Shown here in pieces: positions 7,234 through 16,947 of a DNA stretch of 24,826 nt. Where the stretch lies: positions 1 through 24,826 of IMG/VR virus record IMGVR_UViG_3300021139_000140; one strand, given 5' to 3'. Source of the stretch: a virus. A program made the position numbers and the translations under genes. The first letter of the stretch is position 1; the number at the start of each line of letters is the position of its first letter. The notes below the pieces were generated by a model, which searched no databases, had not been told where the DNA came from, and worked only from the letters and a program-made list of their open reading frames with translations.

Positions 7234-7444
7234 CTTTATTTGCTACCAAAAGTTTGAGAAGATTTTTTATTTCATTAACATCATTTGAAAGATCATCGAT
7301 ACGCTTATTTGTTTTTTCATTTTCAAGTAAACGATTGCGTTCTGTCAAATGCTGATTTAACTCGCCAATGTTTTTATTTATGATAGCACCCGTTCGTGAA
7401 TCTCTGCATAGTCCAGGCACATTGGTCTGAATAAGAGTTTGCAT
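7214..7444 (-). CDS. Small coiled-coil protein, 76 aa
   Basis: Starts MQTLIQTNVPGLCRDSRTGA, followed by IINKNIGELNQHLTERNRL and a helical, charged heptad-like tail (KRIDDLSNDVNEIKNLLKLL). A similar N-terminus (a VPG..RD..TGAIIN stretch) is found in short proteins among the structural genes of many T4-like phages; their function is not known to me. Its ATG shares bases with the stop of the 764-residue gene (TAATG), and its end overlaps the next gene by 20 bases, so it sits in a tightly coupled translation unit. A connector or assembly-helper role is possible. Confidence 0.78.
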   Translation of the reverse strand: MQTLIQTNVPGLCRDSRTGAIINKNIGELNQHLTERNRLLENEKTNKRIDDLSNDVNEIKNLLKLLVANKDVNSNS

Positions 7445-9738
7445 TATGAACTTGTACCGATAGCAGTTAGACTTGCAACACGAGGTGTTACCGAAGTGTT
7501 ATTTGAAACCAATACAAGCTTGACTTGTAGAGTATCATAGCCATCAACAGGTGTTAACGAAGTATTGTAATATCTTGCAATATTCTGATTTTGTGGATTA
7601 TTAAATGTCTGTGATGGATCATTGATCAGATCAATATAATAACCAGGTTGACCGAGAATACTTGTGTTTGATACTGCGGTGTCAAGTGTTAGCACAGTAT
7701 TACTGGTAACAGAAGTTACGGCAGCAATAACATAGTTTGATGGAATAAGTGGATTCCAAATCTTGACAACACTATTGACTGGGATTTCAGTACCAAAGTT
7801 AGTATTAGCGCCAGTCACTACCGCGTTTGCTGTAGCTGAGAATGCAACACCAACAGTCACAGAACCATTTGCTGTGTATGCGCTTGGTGGAAATGCAGGA
7901 AGACCCCAACTCTGAGCAATATAGTTGTTGGTTACTGGTGAACTGACAGCATTAGATGATGCGTTTGCTGGATACAGAAGCGTCCATTCTTTTGCATTAA
8001 ATCCATCTGAATCGTGTGAGTTGTAAATCTTTGCATAAGGCTGAACATATGTGCCAGCGGGAATATAAGAAATCGTTTGTACAACAAGATCCTGTGCAGG
8101 ATAAGTCGAATCAAAGTTGATCTTGGTTGTGATGTGTCTAGACGCGGCTAAGCCAGAAGCAGGAGCAGTTTCACCAACTAGTGTATTGTTGATTGTCACC
8201 GCGCTAGAATAAACGTCTAGACCCTCTGAGGTAACAACAGGGCTGCTATAGATAGAACCGCTAGTGTTTTGAGCGAGAGTGATGTTCAATACACCAGATT
8301 TATTTCTCACGCCGTAGAGCGTGTTAGTAGCTGCCACAACTTCATGTGATCTTGATGCCACAACAGCGTTATAACCAGAAACTGTATTGTTTGCGTAGTT
8401 TACGGCTGCTTGCACTGGAGTTAGTGCATATGTGTTCGAACTTGAATATGCAAACTGAGAACTTAATGCATATGTTGCGCTTTGTGGAGTATTGATAACG
8501 ATTTCTGGCTGAAACGATCCAACAGGAAAGTTAACAATAGATGAAATGTATGCAGTAGATCCCGTGAACTCACCAACAACAGGCGTCAATGAATATACCT
8601 GAGCAGTACCAGTTGTGCCTGTAAATGAAGTTGAGACATTGATCGCTGAAGTATTGATGATAGCCGAGATTGTTGTTCCCGTAGTAATACCAGCAACGTT
8701 TGCAGTGATTGGCTGACCAACAAATAGATTTGTCGTTGATGACAATCCAGTATATTGATTATTGCCATTTGTCAAAGTAGCAGTAAAGTATGTTCCTCTG
8801 TTAAAGAGGTAGTTTGAGTTTGATGCCGTCGAGTTGGACAGATACAAAACGTTAGCTGATTGGTTGTTATAATAAGACACACCAATAGGAGCAGTAAAGA
8901 AACTTGCTGAAGTGTTTGTGCTTGGAAAAGCCTGATCGACAGTCATTGTTGTATTATTGGCAATCGCAACAACATTACGGACTAGATAAGTGTTCGCGCT
9001 TGTATACACGATAAGCTGAGTATTAGTCGCGAATGTGCTTTGGAATGATGTTCCTGTTCCGATTACAGTATTGCTACCTGAACTGAATGCAACTGTACCA
9101 GTAAGATTTGCGACTAGAGGAAAAACTCTTTCGCCACCCAAGAATGAACCTGTTTGATTTGTGATAACAAAAAACTCATAATCACCATTGACAAGTTGAT
9201 ATGTCGCGTTATTTGAACTAAACTGTGCAACACTAACACCATACTTCAACTGTGCATTATTGACAGGAGTAATGTTGCCACTATTGCCGTAATCAAATAG
9301 TTGCCCTGGTGTACCGCCAGCGAAGCCAGTAAACCCTGTGTTCTGTGCAGCGCCTACAATATCATTGCCTATTTGTGCAGTCCAAAGAATATATGCAGGG
9401 TCATCTGCTTGAACGTTGATAGCATATGTTTTTCCAGTATTTAACTGGAGTGGAGCAGGAAATGTAAAAGTTGTTTTAGTTGCTGATGTTGCATCTACGT
9501 TAATAGATGCATATGGAAGATTTGCAACCGAACCACTGAGAACAGAGTTGAATAGTGGAGCACCATTAGAATCTGTAGGCGAAACGCTGATCGTTACTGT
9601 TGGATTATTAATCCCAGATGCATTGTTTGTAGCACTAGGTTTTGCCTGAAAATACAAATCAACGCTTGTCAGAAATACCGTAGCACTCTGATTGACTGAG
9701 TTTGGATCCAAATAAAATGTTTGCGAGTTGATATACAT
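7444..9738 (-). CDS. Modular virion structural protein, 764 aa (baseplate/fibre network)
   Basis: Residues 1-125 (SQTFYLDPNSVNQSATVFLT, SVDLYFQAKP, SGINNPTVTISVSP, FPAPLQLNTGKTYAINVQAD, YILWTAQIG) form a beta domain often found with or fused to DUF4815-type proteins. Residues 213-283 and 626-703 are two copies of a module of type GTV...N.V.GTGTSF...V.SV.S.T.LT. Residues 323-384 carry an IP-type module seen in other genes here. Residues 530-595 (SRHITTKINFDSTYPAQDLV, then SDGFNAKEWTLLYP) and the last 45 (ARYYNTSLTPVDGYDTLQVK) look like further conserved blocks. The ribosome binding site is weak (AGGG before CTATA). No enzymatic motif is visible. The family is probably structural, linking baseplate to fibres; this is inference from family and position. 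Confidence 0.82.
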   Translation of the reverse strand: MYINSQTFYLDPNSVNQSATVFLTSVDLYFQAKPSATNNASGINNPTVTISVSPTDSNGAPLFNSVLSGSVANLPYASINVDATSATKTTFTFPAPLQLNTGKTYAINVQADDPAYILWTAQIGNDIVGAAQNTGFTGFAGGTPGQLFDYGNSGNITPVNNAQLKYGVSVAQFSSNNATYQLVNGDYEFFVITNQTGSFLGGERVFPLVANLTGTVAFSSGSNTVIGTGTSFQSTFATNTQLIVYTSANTYLVRNVVAIANNTTMTVDQAFPSTNTSASFFTAPIGVSYYNNQSANVLYLSNSTASNSNYLFNRGTYFTATLTNGNNQYTGLSSTTNLFVGQPITANVAGITTGTTISAIINTSAINVSTSFTGTTGTAQVYSLTPVVGEFTGSTAYISSIVNFPVGSFQPEIVINTPQSATYALSSQFAYSSSNTYALTPVQAAVNYANNTVSGYNAVVASRSHEVVAATNTLYGVRNKSGVLNITLAQNTSGSIYSSPVVTSEGLDVYSSAVTINNTLVGETAPASGLAASRHITTKINFDSTYPAQDLVVQTISYIPAGTYVQPYAKIYNSHDSDGFNAKEWTLLYPANASSNAVSSPVTNNYIAQSWGLPAFPPSAYTANGSVTVGVAFSATANAVVTGANTNFGTEIPVNSVVKIWNPLIPSNYVIAAVTSVTSNTVLTLDTAVSNTSILGQPGYYIDLINDPSQTFNNPQNQNIARYYNTSLTPVDGYDTLQVKLVLVSNNTSVTPRVASLTAIGTSS

Positions 9739-9753
9739 TATAGCCCTATCAGA

Positions 9754-10308
9754 TTAAAAAAACGTTCCGTGTGGACCCAGATTCGGATCTCTTCTCAATG
9801 GCAGTGATTGTGGTGTTGGTTGTGCGATAGTGATTGTCACCTGAGCAGTTGACGTGCCATCTGCGCTACTCAACAGCCCTATCTTATTACCAATCAGATT
9901 ATTTATCAATGATTGTGTGGCGGTCACGTTAGTCCCAGTTGAAATGCCTGAGTTGTAGAAATAAGTGAAAGAGATTGCACCATTAGCATCTGTGATTAAC
10001 TGACCACCAAGAACACCACCTGTCGGCTGACACATAGAAGAAACGTTTGTTCCGTTGAATGTGAATGTATGAATAGTGTTTGGCTTCAATCCAGTAGCAG
10101 AAAGATTGAATGCTTGATTTGATGCGGTATAGTTGCTGGCACGAGCAAGTTGTTCTACAGCAACAGTTACACCGAGTGGTGTTGTGAGTGGTGTATCTGG
10201 ACCAATAGTTGGTGGAGTTATAATAGAACCTTGAGGTACAGCCAAGTTTGTGTACCCGTTTGGTAATCCTACAACACCATTAGTTACTGAGTAAATAGAA
10301 CCTGCCAT
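9754..10308 (-). CDS. Small Ig-like virion structural protein, 184 aa
   Basis: I chose ATG 10308 (MAGSIYSVTNGVVGLPNG) because AGGA lies 8 bases upstream and the start follows the stop of the DUF4815-type gene by two bases. An upstream in-frame start at 10341 would give 195 residues but overlap that gene by 31 bases with no clear ribosome binding site. Residues 75-130 hold a beta-sandwich signature, LSATGLKPNTIHTFTFNGTN followed by VSSMCQP, then LITDANGAISFTYFYNSG. The GLKPNT..F.F.G..V...C pattern with a later DANG is frequent in phage fibre and baseplate-associated proteins. The C-terminus (QSLPLRRDPNLGPHGTFF) is Pro/Arg-rich. No cell-envelope signal is seen. It most likely decorates or links the baseplate periphery; no specific function can be given. 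Confidence 0.78.
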   Translation of the reverse strand: MAGSIYSVTNGVVGLPNGYTNLAVPQGSIITPPTIGPDTPLTTPLGVTVAVEQLARASNYTASNQAFNLSATGLKPNTIHTFTFNGTNVSSMCQPTGGVLGGQLITDANGAISFTYFYNSGISTGTNVTATQSLINNLIGNKIGLLSSADGTSTAQVTITIAQPTPQSLPLRRDPNLGPHGTFF

Positions 10309-10310
10309 TA

Positions 10311-13300
10311 TTATGTTCCTACTGCTTGTGCTGATGACCACAAGATTGTGCCGTTTGGATTATATATTACCAATGCACCACCAGCAGCAACTGGAATAGT
10401 ATTTGTGATTGACATAATGATAGTATGCTGACCAGCGGAAACTGAATGTGATGCGGTTTGTATAGTGTTATACGAAACGCCTGATATCAGAACAGTTGAG
10501 TCGAGTGTAACGCTGCCCGTATCATCTGCCGCAAACTGGAATGAATATGTACCAGTTGTCGGGAAGTTCACAACAGTTTGAAAAACATTTGTTATAATAT
10601 CATAACCAGAACCGATCCAGATTGCATATGAACGCAAGAATGAACTCCAGCCACCTAGATCCATACCACTTGCACTACACAAGTACCAACCAGTTGATGG
10701 ATATCCTAGTGAAGAATATGTCGTGCCTAGTGTTGATTGTACGTTTGTTAGAATGGTAAATGTTGCTGGTGATACTGACATTGTACCTGTATATGTCACT
10801 GGTGGTGGAACATATGCAGTAGAGTTAGTTGCAACCAACTGTTGAAATAGTGGCACAGAACTATACGGAAGCGTCAATAGTGAACCAGTAACACCGGATT
10901 GTGTGTCATCGGCAGTATCAAAGTTAAAGCCTACATTGTAAGAAGATACAGTTGCAACTACTTCGTTGTTAACAATCATTGTTGTGTTCTGTGGATTGTT
11001 CACATCGGTGTAGTTGTTGCTCTGAAAAGTATCAGCGAAGAAGCCATACTTGAAGCGATTGATAGCACCATTGATTGATGATGGAATCGCTAGACCGCTT
11101 ACGCTCTGTTCTAGTGCAGATAGACTTGCTTGCTGTTCTAGTGCAGCAATACGATTCGCAAGGCTATTGATATCAGACATAGTATAAACAAGTGGCTGAC
11201 TGATTTGTGTATTTGTTGTAGAAGATGTTGGCACAGAAATCGTGTGATTTGCAACACGAGCAAATGAATAGATTTCGTTAGCAACATGCTTATCAATAAT
11301 ATTTGTATAGTTCTGATCTAGCTTCTGTGGTACAGAAGGATATGGTGGAACGAATACCAGATTGATTGTCATCGTATTCGCTGGTTCAGCAGGTGGTACC
11401 AACTTAGTTGAACCAGGTGTGCCAGGAATAGAAACGATATTTGCATTTGTATCAACTACCAGACGATCAACGCGCCCCTGATAGTTCACAAGGTTTGCAG
11501 AGTGTGCGGTACCTGGTGTTGGGAACTGATACGAAGTGCTAAGTGGTTCTGTACCGAACTTGACAACTTCACCACTGAAGATTAGATTTGCTGAACCACT
11601 TGAGGTAGCGGCTGAAGAAATATTAATCGCAGTAGAGTTGACAATAGACACAACAGTTGCATCAACTGGAATGCCAAAGTTGGTTGCGAATACTGAAGTA
11701 CCGACGGTGATTACAGATGTATTTGAGATAGCATTGACTGTTACGTTGCCGCTTGTCAATGTACCAGTTAGAATCTGTGTAGTCAATGCACCGTAGTCGA
11801 TAGGATTGATTGTTGACTTGGCAGTATTAGCTACTGTAATACTAGCAGTATTTGCAATACTTGGACGGAAGTCAACATAATCGATTAGATCGTAGTAGTT
11901 GCCCTGACTGTCATACATCTCAGAGATTTCAAGAGTGTTGATATAACCACTTGAAGTTGCTGTAATGTTTGCATATGGTTGAGCATCATTTACTGGATAT
12001 GAACTACGTGTATAGAAGCCACCACCAGTTTCGGTGAAGTGATCAAACTGTACTACCAATGCATCTGTTGTATTGATTGCAAGCTGTGACGTTGGAGTTA
12101 AATGTAGATACCCCATATCATAGAAGTCTGGATTTTGTTTGTGATCAACATAGAAGTTTGTTGTGACATCAATCCAAGTTGAAGGAATAGATGCAGAGTT
12201 TGCTACGTTTGCTGTAACAACTGTGCTACCAGAAATAACACTTGAAGCAGGTGCTTTATAGACTTTCTTCATACGGAAGATGTCTGGGAAGCCTAGTGCC
12301 CATGGACCAGTATTTGAGTTGACAGCATTTGCAACGTTGATTGCTACAGTGGTATCGCGATTTGGTGTCTTTTGTGTGACTGACTGGCCAGTGGCATATA
12401 CTGGTGTAACAATAGATACGTTTGATGATGTGGTGTTAATCGCTGCTCCAAGGTTGATGGAGAGTTTTGAACCATTCGCTGATACTGTGACTGAACCAGT
12501 AGGCAAAGCCACTGGTACGTTCTTTGGATAGAACACCACAACGTTTGCAGAAGTGTTTGCATTTGCTGGGAATGTATCAACAGTGATTGCACCACCACTA
12601 GCATTAGCGGTTGCAACTCTCTTGATTTCTCCACCAGTATTTGAGTAGATTTTGAGATATTCGCCAGCATAAAGTGATGATGTAGATCCAGCATTTACCG
12701 TAACGATTGTGTTAGATGTGCTGGTAATCAAAGTCAATGAACTTACGTTAGCATTTGCCTGTGCATTCGAACCAGTGAACACTAGACTTAGTTCTAGCAT
12801 CTGATTGTTTGATAGTGTTGCACCATTACCGTATGGGAAGATTTCTCCAGCACCAAGCTGAAGCGTGATAACACCCGAAGCAGCGTTAACAGCAACGTTA
12901 GATGTTCCTGTTGAGAACAAGCCTTGATAGTTGAACGAGTGGTTCGCAGTGCTTAAAACGTTATTTGCGCCAACTGGGAATAGCATTGTCGAGTTGGTGG
13001 CTGATGAAAGAATCGCAACGTTCGTTGAACTTATTGTTGGATTGCTTACGAGAACAATATCAGCAATACCCTGGTTGATACCATTGTTATAATAAACAGA
13101 TTGTGCGTTTAGAAAGTTCTTGCCAGGATATAGATCGATATCATAAAGATATAGCGAAGCAACATAGCTTGGGCTGCCTGGTGTTCCAGACTGTGGCACT
13201 AGCGAACGAATACGCGCTGTACCGATTGCGTTACCAACTGGTGTTGTATTACCTGATGAATAAGCAGCATTGTTTGAAAGGAATGTCTTTGCAGTATCGT

Positions 13301-15062
13301 ATAGTGTTACGTAGTCACCAGTATTGAATGCAAACATACCACCAATCTGTTGAATATTGATGTAGTTGCCATAGTTCAATGTGGTGAATAGTGCGTTCGA
13401 TGTTACAGTATTTGTGCCTTGGTTGGCTTGTAGAAAGAAGCTTGAATACGTCTGGACTTTATAACCAGAAATGTATGCTTCGCCTGGATCAACAACAAGA
13501 TTGAATGTCTGTGATTGTGAAGTTGAGTTCGTTGAACTGTCTAGTGCAGTTACAGTTGAAGCAAATGTAAATGGATCAACCAAGAAGTTGCCATTTGTGT
13601 CAAACGATCTAGATGCAATATTGTCACCAATGGCGCTGTAGATTGTTTGCTGATTCTGTAGATATGGCTGACCATTCGAGAATGCAGTGATTGGGAAGAA
13701 TAGTGTGTTCGCTGAAGCAGAAGCCGCATTGATGACAACGAGTGTTGGTGTTAACTGAAGACGATCAGCACCAGGTGCAGCGAAGTTTGGTTGACCTGTT
13801 GCATTATCAAGCAGAGTTTCATCAATATTACTATTGATGATTGTTTCGGATGTATTAAATCCAACAACAACTTGGTCAGGATATTGACTGTAGCTTGATA
13901 CCACAACAGATTGTGGTGCAACGTTAACGAAGTACCCTTTCTGATAGATCACGCCACCAGAGACGGAGAACGCATATCCAAAGCCAACTGGTCCAGTGCT
14001 ACCAGATGTTGCAGTGTTTGCAACAGTAACCTGCACGGCATAGTTCTGTGCAGTAAGAAGCGATGTGTTGCCTGCGATCTGCGCGACAGTAGCATTACCA
14101 TTTGCAGTCTTGACTGTAACATAAGGAGGAATGACATATCCATTACCTTGAGTTACCATCGAAGCAGAAAGGATTTGACCTGTAGCCGAAGTAGATACAA
14201 CAGCATTTGCACCAGAACCAATAATACCAGTAATCGTGGCAGAAGGATCAACTGTTACTGATGAGTTACCAATCTTAATCGCTGCACTATTTGCGAATGT
14301 CCATGCACTTGCAGTTACAGAAGTATTTGAGATATCGTATGATGAACTGTTTGAGAATGGTGCAAGATTGAGGACAATCGTATTTACAATCGCAGTTGTA
14401 TTTACGCCAACAACAGTTGCGCGAACTGTACCTGGATAAGTTCCTGTGTAAACAGTATTACCAACAAGTGCTTGACCACTACCAAGTGATGCTGAGTTCT
14501 GTACGGCAATAGCTGACAAGAACACAACAGAATCTGAGTTAGAAATACCAGCAGCGACACCACCAACAGGAACATTGACCGCGAAGATCGAAACGTTTGC
14601 GTCTGTGAGTGTTAGAATATCATTCTGCAAATATGCAGTCTGGTTGTTATTTGCACCAGAGTTCGTATAGTTGACAAACAACGTATTAAGAAATGGTGCT
14701 TGTGATAGATAACCAGTATTTGAACCGACGATATATGACGTTAGATTAGTCGAAGAACTGGTGGCGAATAAACCAACATAGTTATTAACTAAAGCTTTTC
14801 CGCCGGCGACAGTAAGGTCATTGATCTTTACATAAGGATAACTGGTAAAGTATTGGAAGTTACATCCCTTGACGATAGTACCTCTATCAAAGATGTTGTC
14901 ACCAAACTGTTCAATCTGATTCTGAACAATACTCTGAAGAACGTTAAGTTCACGAGTTTGTACCGCCACACTTGGCTTGAATAGAACCTGATAATAGTTC
15001 TGTTCGTTTGCGACATAATCGTCAAAATATGGTGATACGGAAAGATCAGTATTGATTGGCAT
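10311..15062 (-). CDS. DUF4815-type large virion structural protein with PA14/GLEYA-like C-terminus, 1583 aa
   Basis: The N-terminus (VSPYFDDYVANEQNYYQVLF, KPSVAVQTRELNVLQSIVQN, QIEQFGDNIFDRGTIVKG; residues 9-66) is the classic start of the DUF4815 family of phage tail proteins. The long middle is Asn/Ser/Thr-rich beta sequence with recurring modules: a GxGY type near 290-325 (VTQGNGYVIPPYVTV) and an IP type near 1091-1163 (VFATNFGIPVDATVVSIVNS). A helical stretch near 1290-1320 (NSLANRIAALEQQASLSALE) could be a short coiled coil. Residues 1419-1583 resemble a PA14/GLEYA-like beta sandwich (TYSFQFAADDTGSVTLDSTV, SVSAGQHTIIMSI, GTILWSS), a fold often linked to glycan binding. GAGGA lies 5 bases before ATG. 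It is likely a baseplate-proximal fibre or whisker-like protein; the binding role is inferred. Confidence 0.85.
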   Translation of the reverse strand: MPINTDLSVSPYFDDYVANEQNYYQVLFKPSVAVQTRELNVLQSIVQNQIEQFGDNIFDRGTIVKGCNFQYFTSYPYVKINDLTVAGGKALVNNYVGLFATSSSTNLTSYIVGSNTGYLSQAPFLNTLFVNYTNSGANNNQTAYLQNDILTLTDANVSIFAVNVPVGGVAAGISNSDSVVFLSAIAVQNSASLGSGQALVGNTVYTGTYPGTVRATVVGVNTTAIVNTIVLNLAPFSNSSSYDISNTSVTASAWTFANSAAIKIGNSSVTVDPSATITGIIGSGANAVVSTSATGQILSASMVTQGNGYVIPPYVTVKTANGNATVAQIAGNTSLLTAQNYAVQVTVANTATSGSTGPVGFGYAFSVSGGVIYQKGYFVNVAPQSVVVSSYSQYPDQVVVGFNTSETIINSNIDETLLDNATGQPNFAAPGADRLQLTPTLVVINAASASANTLFFPITAFSNGQPYLQNQQTIYSAIGDNIASRSFDTNGNFLVDPFTFASTVTALDSSTNSTSQSQTFNLVVDPGEAYISGYKVQTYSSFFLQANQGTNTVTSNALFTTLNYGNYINIQQIGGMFAFNTGDYVTLYDTAKTFLSNNAAYSSGNTTPVGNAIGTARIRSLVPQSGTPGSPSYVASLYLYDIDLYPGKNFLNAQSVYYNNGINQGIADIVLVSNPTISSTNVAILSSATNSTMLFPVGANNVLSTANHSFNYQGLFSTGTSNVAVNAASGVITLQLGAGEIFPYGNGATLSNNQMLELSLVFTGSNAQANANVSSLTLITSTSNTIVTVNAGSTSSLYAGEYLKIYSNTGGEIKRVATANASGGAITVDTFPANANTSANVVVFYPKNVPVALPTGSVTVSANGSKLSINLGAAINTTSSNVSIVTPVYATGQSVTQKTPNRDTTVAINVANAVNSNTGPWALGFPDIFRMKKVYKAPASSVISGSTVVTANVANSASIPSTWIDVTTNFYVDHKQNPDFYDMGYLHLTPTSQLAINTTDALVVQFDHFTETGGGFYTRSSYPVNDAQPYANITATSSGYINTLEISEMYDSQGNYYDLIDYVDFRPSIANTASITVANTAKSTINPIDYGALTTQILTGTLTSGNVTVNAISNTSVITVGTSVFATNFGIPVDATVVSIVNSTAINISSAATSSGSANLIFSGEVVKFGTEPLSTSYQFPTPGTAHSANLVNYQGRVDRLVVDTNANIVSIPGTPGSTKLVPPAEPANTMTINLVFVPPYPSVPQKLDQNYTNIIDKHVANEIYSFARVANHTISVPTSSTTNTQISQPLVYTMSDINSLANRIAALEQQASLSALEQSVSGLAIPSSINGAINRFKYGFFADTFQSNNYTDVNNPQNTTMIVNNEVVATVSSYNVGFNFDTADDTQSGVTGSLLTLPYSSVPLFQQLVATNSTAYVPPPVTYTGTMSVSPATFTILTNVQSTLGTTYSSLGYPSTGWYLCSASGMDLGGWSSFLRSYAIWIGSGYDIITNVFQTVVNFPTTGTYSFQFAADDTGSVTLDSTVLISGVSYNTIQTASHSVSAGQHTIIMSITNTIPVAAGGALVIYNPNGTILWSSAQAVGT

Positions 15063-15070
15063 TATAATCC

Positions 15071-16939
15071 TCAGTAGTTTAGAAGCAACTGAATGGTCTC
15101 AGATTGTGTATTTGCTCTATTGATCGCCGTAAAGTTTTCAATATAAAGAACATCGCCGCTTTCTGGTACCAAATCTGGTGGTGTTACTGTATTTATAGTG
15201 AATGATTGAGTGTCTTGTGATGTGACAGTGCCATTAGCGGCCACAGAGAATGAGTTGATCGTATTGCTTGAATAGATTGGACCAAACTTGTCTGTGACAT
15301 ATACGGTTGTTGCATTACCTGCATAATAGATTGCATTTGCCACAAGTTGACTTGTCGAGTTAGCAATAGAGTTTACCGTTGGATTGCCTTGATAAACAGA
15401 TTGACCAGAACTAAAAGTGCTTGTGGTATAATATCCACTATATTGATAGAACTGTGTGAATGTGGTAAATGGTTTTGTTTTGCCACTAATAGTAAATGCT
15501 GTAATCTGAGCATATGTATTTGAAGTTGTGCCGTGGATCAGACCAGAAGAACTATTTGTTGACACTGCCCATGTAGAACTTGCATTGGTGATTTCTAATG
15601 GCGAAGCATCTTTGACAATACCAGTCGAAACAGTATTACCGATTGTTTGTGTGACTGTCTCACCTACAGTGAATAATCCTGTATTTCCAGAAACAGTAAA
15701 CGTAACATTAGAGAATAATGGATTGCGAATAATACCAATAGACTGATAATCGCTTACCGTCGGGATTGTATTACTTTCTGAGTTGGCGAATGTGATGCTT
15801 AGGCCAACTGTATTGCAAAACAACTCGGCTGCTACGTTGGAACCATGGCCACCTTCTGGACCAGCGATGACGCGAATCGTTGCGGTGTTTGACACACCAA
15901 CAGCAGGAGAAACGTTTACATACGCTCCAGCAGCATATACACCAGTACCGCGATTTAGAACCTGGATCTGATAGATACTATTACCAGCAGCCGCATTGAC
16001 TAGAGCGATTGCAGCCGCAGAGGTATTTGCATCACTGCTATTCAGAATCGTAACAGCAGGAGCAATAATATACTGAGAGCCATTGGTTGGTGCGGTAGAA
16101 AACTGTGAAGCAAGTGTTAGATATGTGCCACTTGTGTTTGAATAGTGGCTTGTGACTTGCTTATATTGACCAGCACCTGTGCCTGAAGTCACATATAGAT
16201 AGCAGCCATTATAATACTGATTAGTCTTCGATGCGTCTGTCGGAAGAACAATCAAAGGATATGTGGTATTTGTCACAGATGACGCTGAAAATGTATTATT
16301 GTAATAGTTGTTATATCCAGAGCCAGTTGTTGCTGTGATATTATTATTTCCATCAACAGGAACAATAACGTCGATTGCACCAGAAACTGCATTGCTTGTT
16401 ACGTTGGCATCAGGTAAAACTGGAATATATCCGCCAGTAGCAAAAGTATTATACAACGAAGCGGGGAACTTGTACATATATTTCCACTGATATCCATCAG
16501 ATGTTTCATAATATGGATCACCAGCAATCGTATCGCTGTATAGTGGCTGTGCTGTAGATGCTGCACCGTTATTGTTGTATAGACACTTCCATACATAATA
16601 ATAAGTCGCTGGTGTGCCTATTGATGTGTATACATAAAAGTTTTCATTAATAAGATTTGTATTCTGGTCATCATACATTGCATAAACTGAGCCAGAGCCC
16701 CATGCAACACCAGTAATCATCAATGAAGCATCTGAGGAGTTCAATGCTTTACCAAACAGCATTGTGTTGTATGCAGTAAACTCGGTCGTGTTTGGATTAT
16801 CGTATAGTGTAGGAACACCATTTGTCCATGTGCCAGCTTGACCCGCAAATACATAATATCCAGAAGACACAGAGTTAACAAACGCCTGGGCATTCTGAAG
16901 TCTATATTTGTTTGTGAGTAGTTGAGTAGTAGTTCCCAT
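15071..16939 (-). CDS. 8: Baseplate wedge protein gp8, 622 aa
   Basis: The gp8 family is recognised from YYVFAGQAGTW (28-38), NTMLFGKALNSSDASLMITG (58-77) with VAWGSGSVYAMYDD (78-91), YYVWKCLYNNNGAAST (114-129), ETSDGYQWKYMYKFP (145-159), and GPEGGHGSNVAAEL (about 360-373) followed by SIGIIRNPL. In T4, gp8 is a dimeric wedge protein that joins the gp10-gp7 complex during wedge assembly. The protein is nearly twice the 334 residues of T4 gp8, with an added C-terminal half containing an F.VGE.VTQ module (LFTVGETVTQTI) and ending in QSETIQLLLNY; long gp8 versions are usual in aquatic T4-like phages, as I recall. TAGGA lies 6 bases before ATG. It follows the gp7-position gene by 8 bases, as expected for coordinated wedge expression. 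Confidence 0.9.
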   Translation of the reverse strand: MGTTTQLLTNKYRLQNAQAFVNSVSSGYYVFAGQAGTWTNGVPTLYDNPNTTEFTAYNTMLFGKALNSSDASLMITGVAWGSGSVYAMYDDQNTNLINENFYVYTSIGTPATYYYVWKCLYNNNGAASTAQPLYSDTIAGDPYYETSDGYQWKYMYKFPASLYNTFATGGYIPVLPDANVTSNAVSGAIDVIVPVDGNNNITATTGSGYNNYYNNTFSASSVTNTTYPLIVLPTDASKTNQYYNGCYLYVTSGTGAGQYKQVTSHYSNTSGTYLTLASQFSTAPTNGSQYIIAPAVTILNSSDANTSAAAIALVNAAAGNSIYQIQVLNRGTGVYAAGAYVNVSPAVGVSNTATIRVIAGPEGGHGSNVAAELFCNTVGLSITFANSESNTIPTVSDYQSIGIIRNPLFSNVTFTVSGNTGLFTVGETVTQTIGNTVSTGIVKDASPLEITNASSTWAVSTNSSSGLIHGTTSNTYAQITAFTISGKTKPFTTFTQFYQYSGYYTTSTFSSGQSVYQGNPTVNSIANSTSQLVANAIYYAGNATTVYVTDKFGPIYSSNTINSFSVAANGTVTSQDTQSFTINTVTPPDLVPESGDVLYIENFTAINRANTQSETIQLLLNY

Positions 16940-16947
16940 TATTAATC

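Noticed and set aside
10306-10341. Upstream start at 10341 for the Ig-like protein
   Set aside because: It would overlap the preceding gene by 31 bases without a clear ribosome binding site, whereas ATG 10308 has AGGA at 8 bases and begins two bases after the stop.
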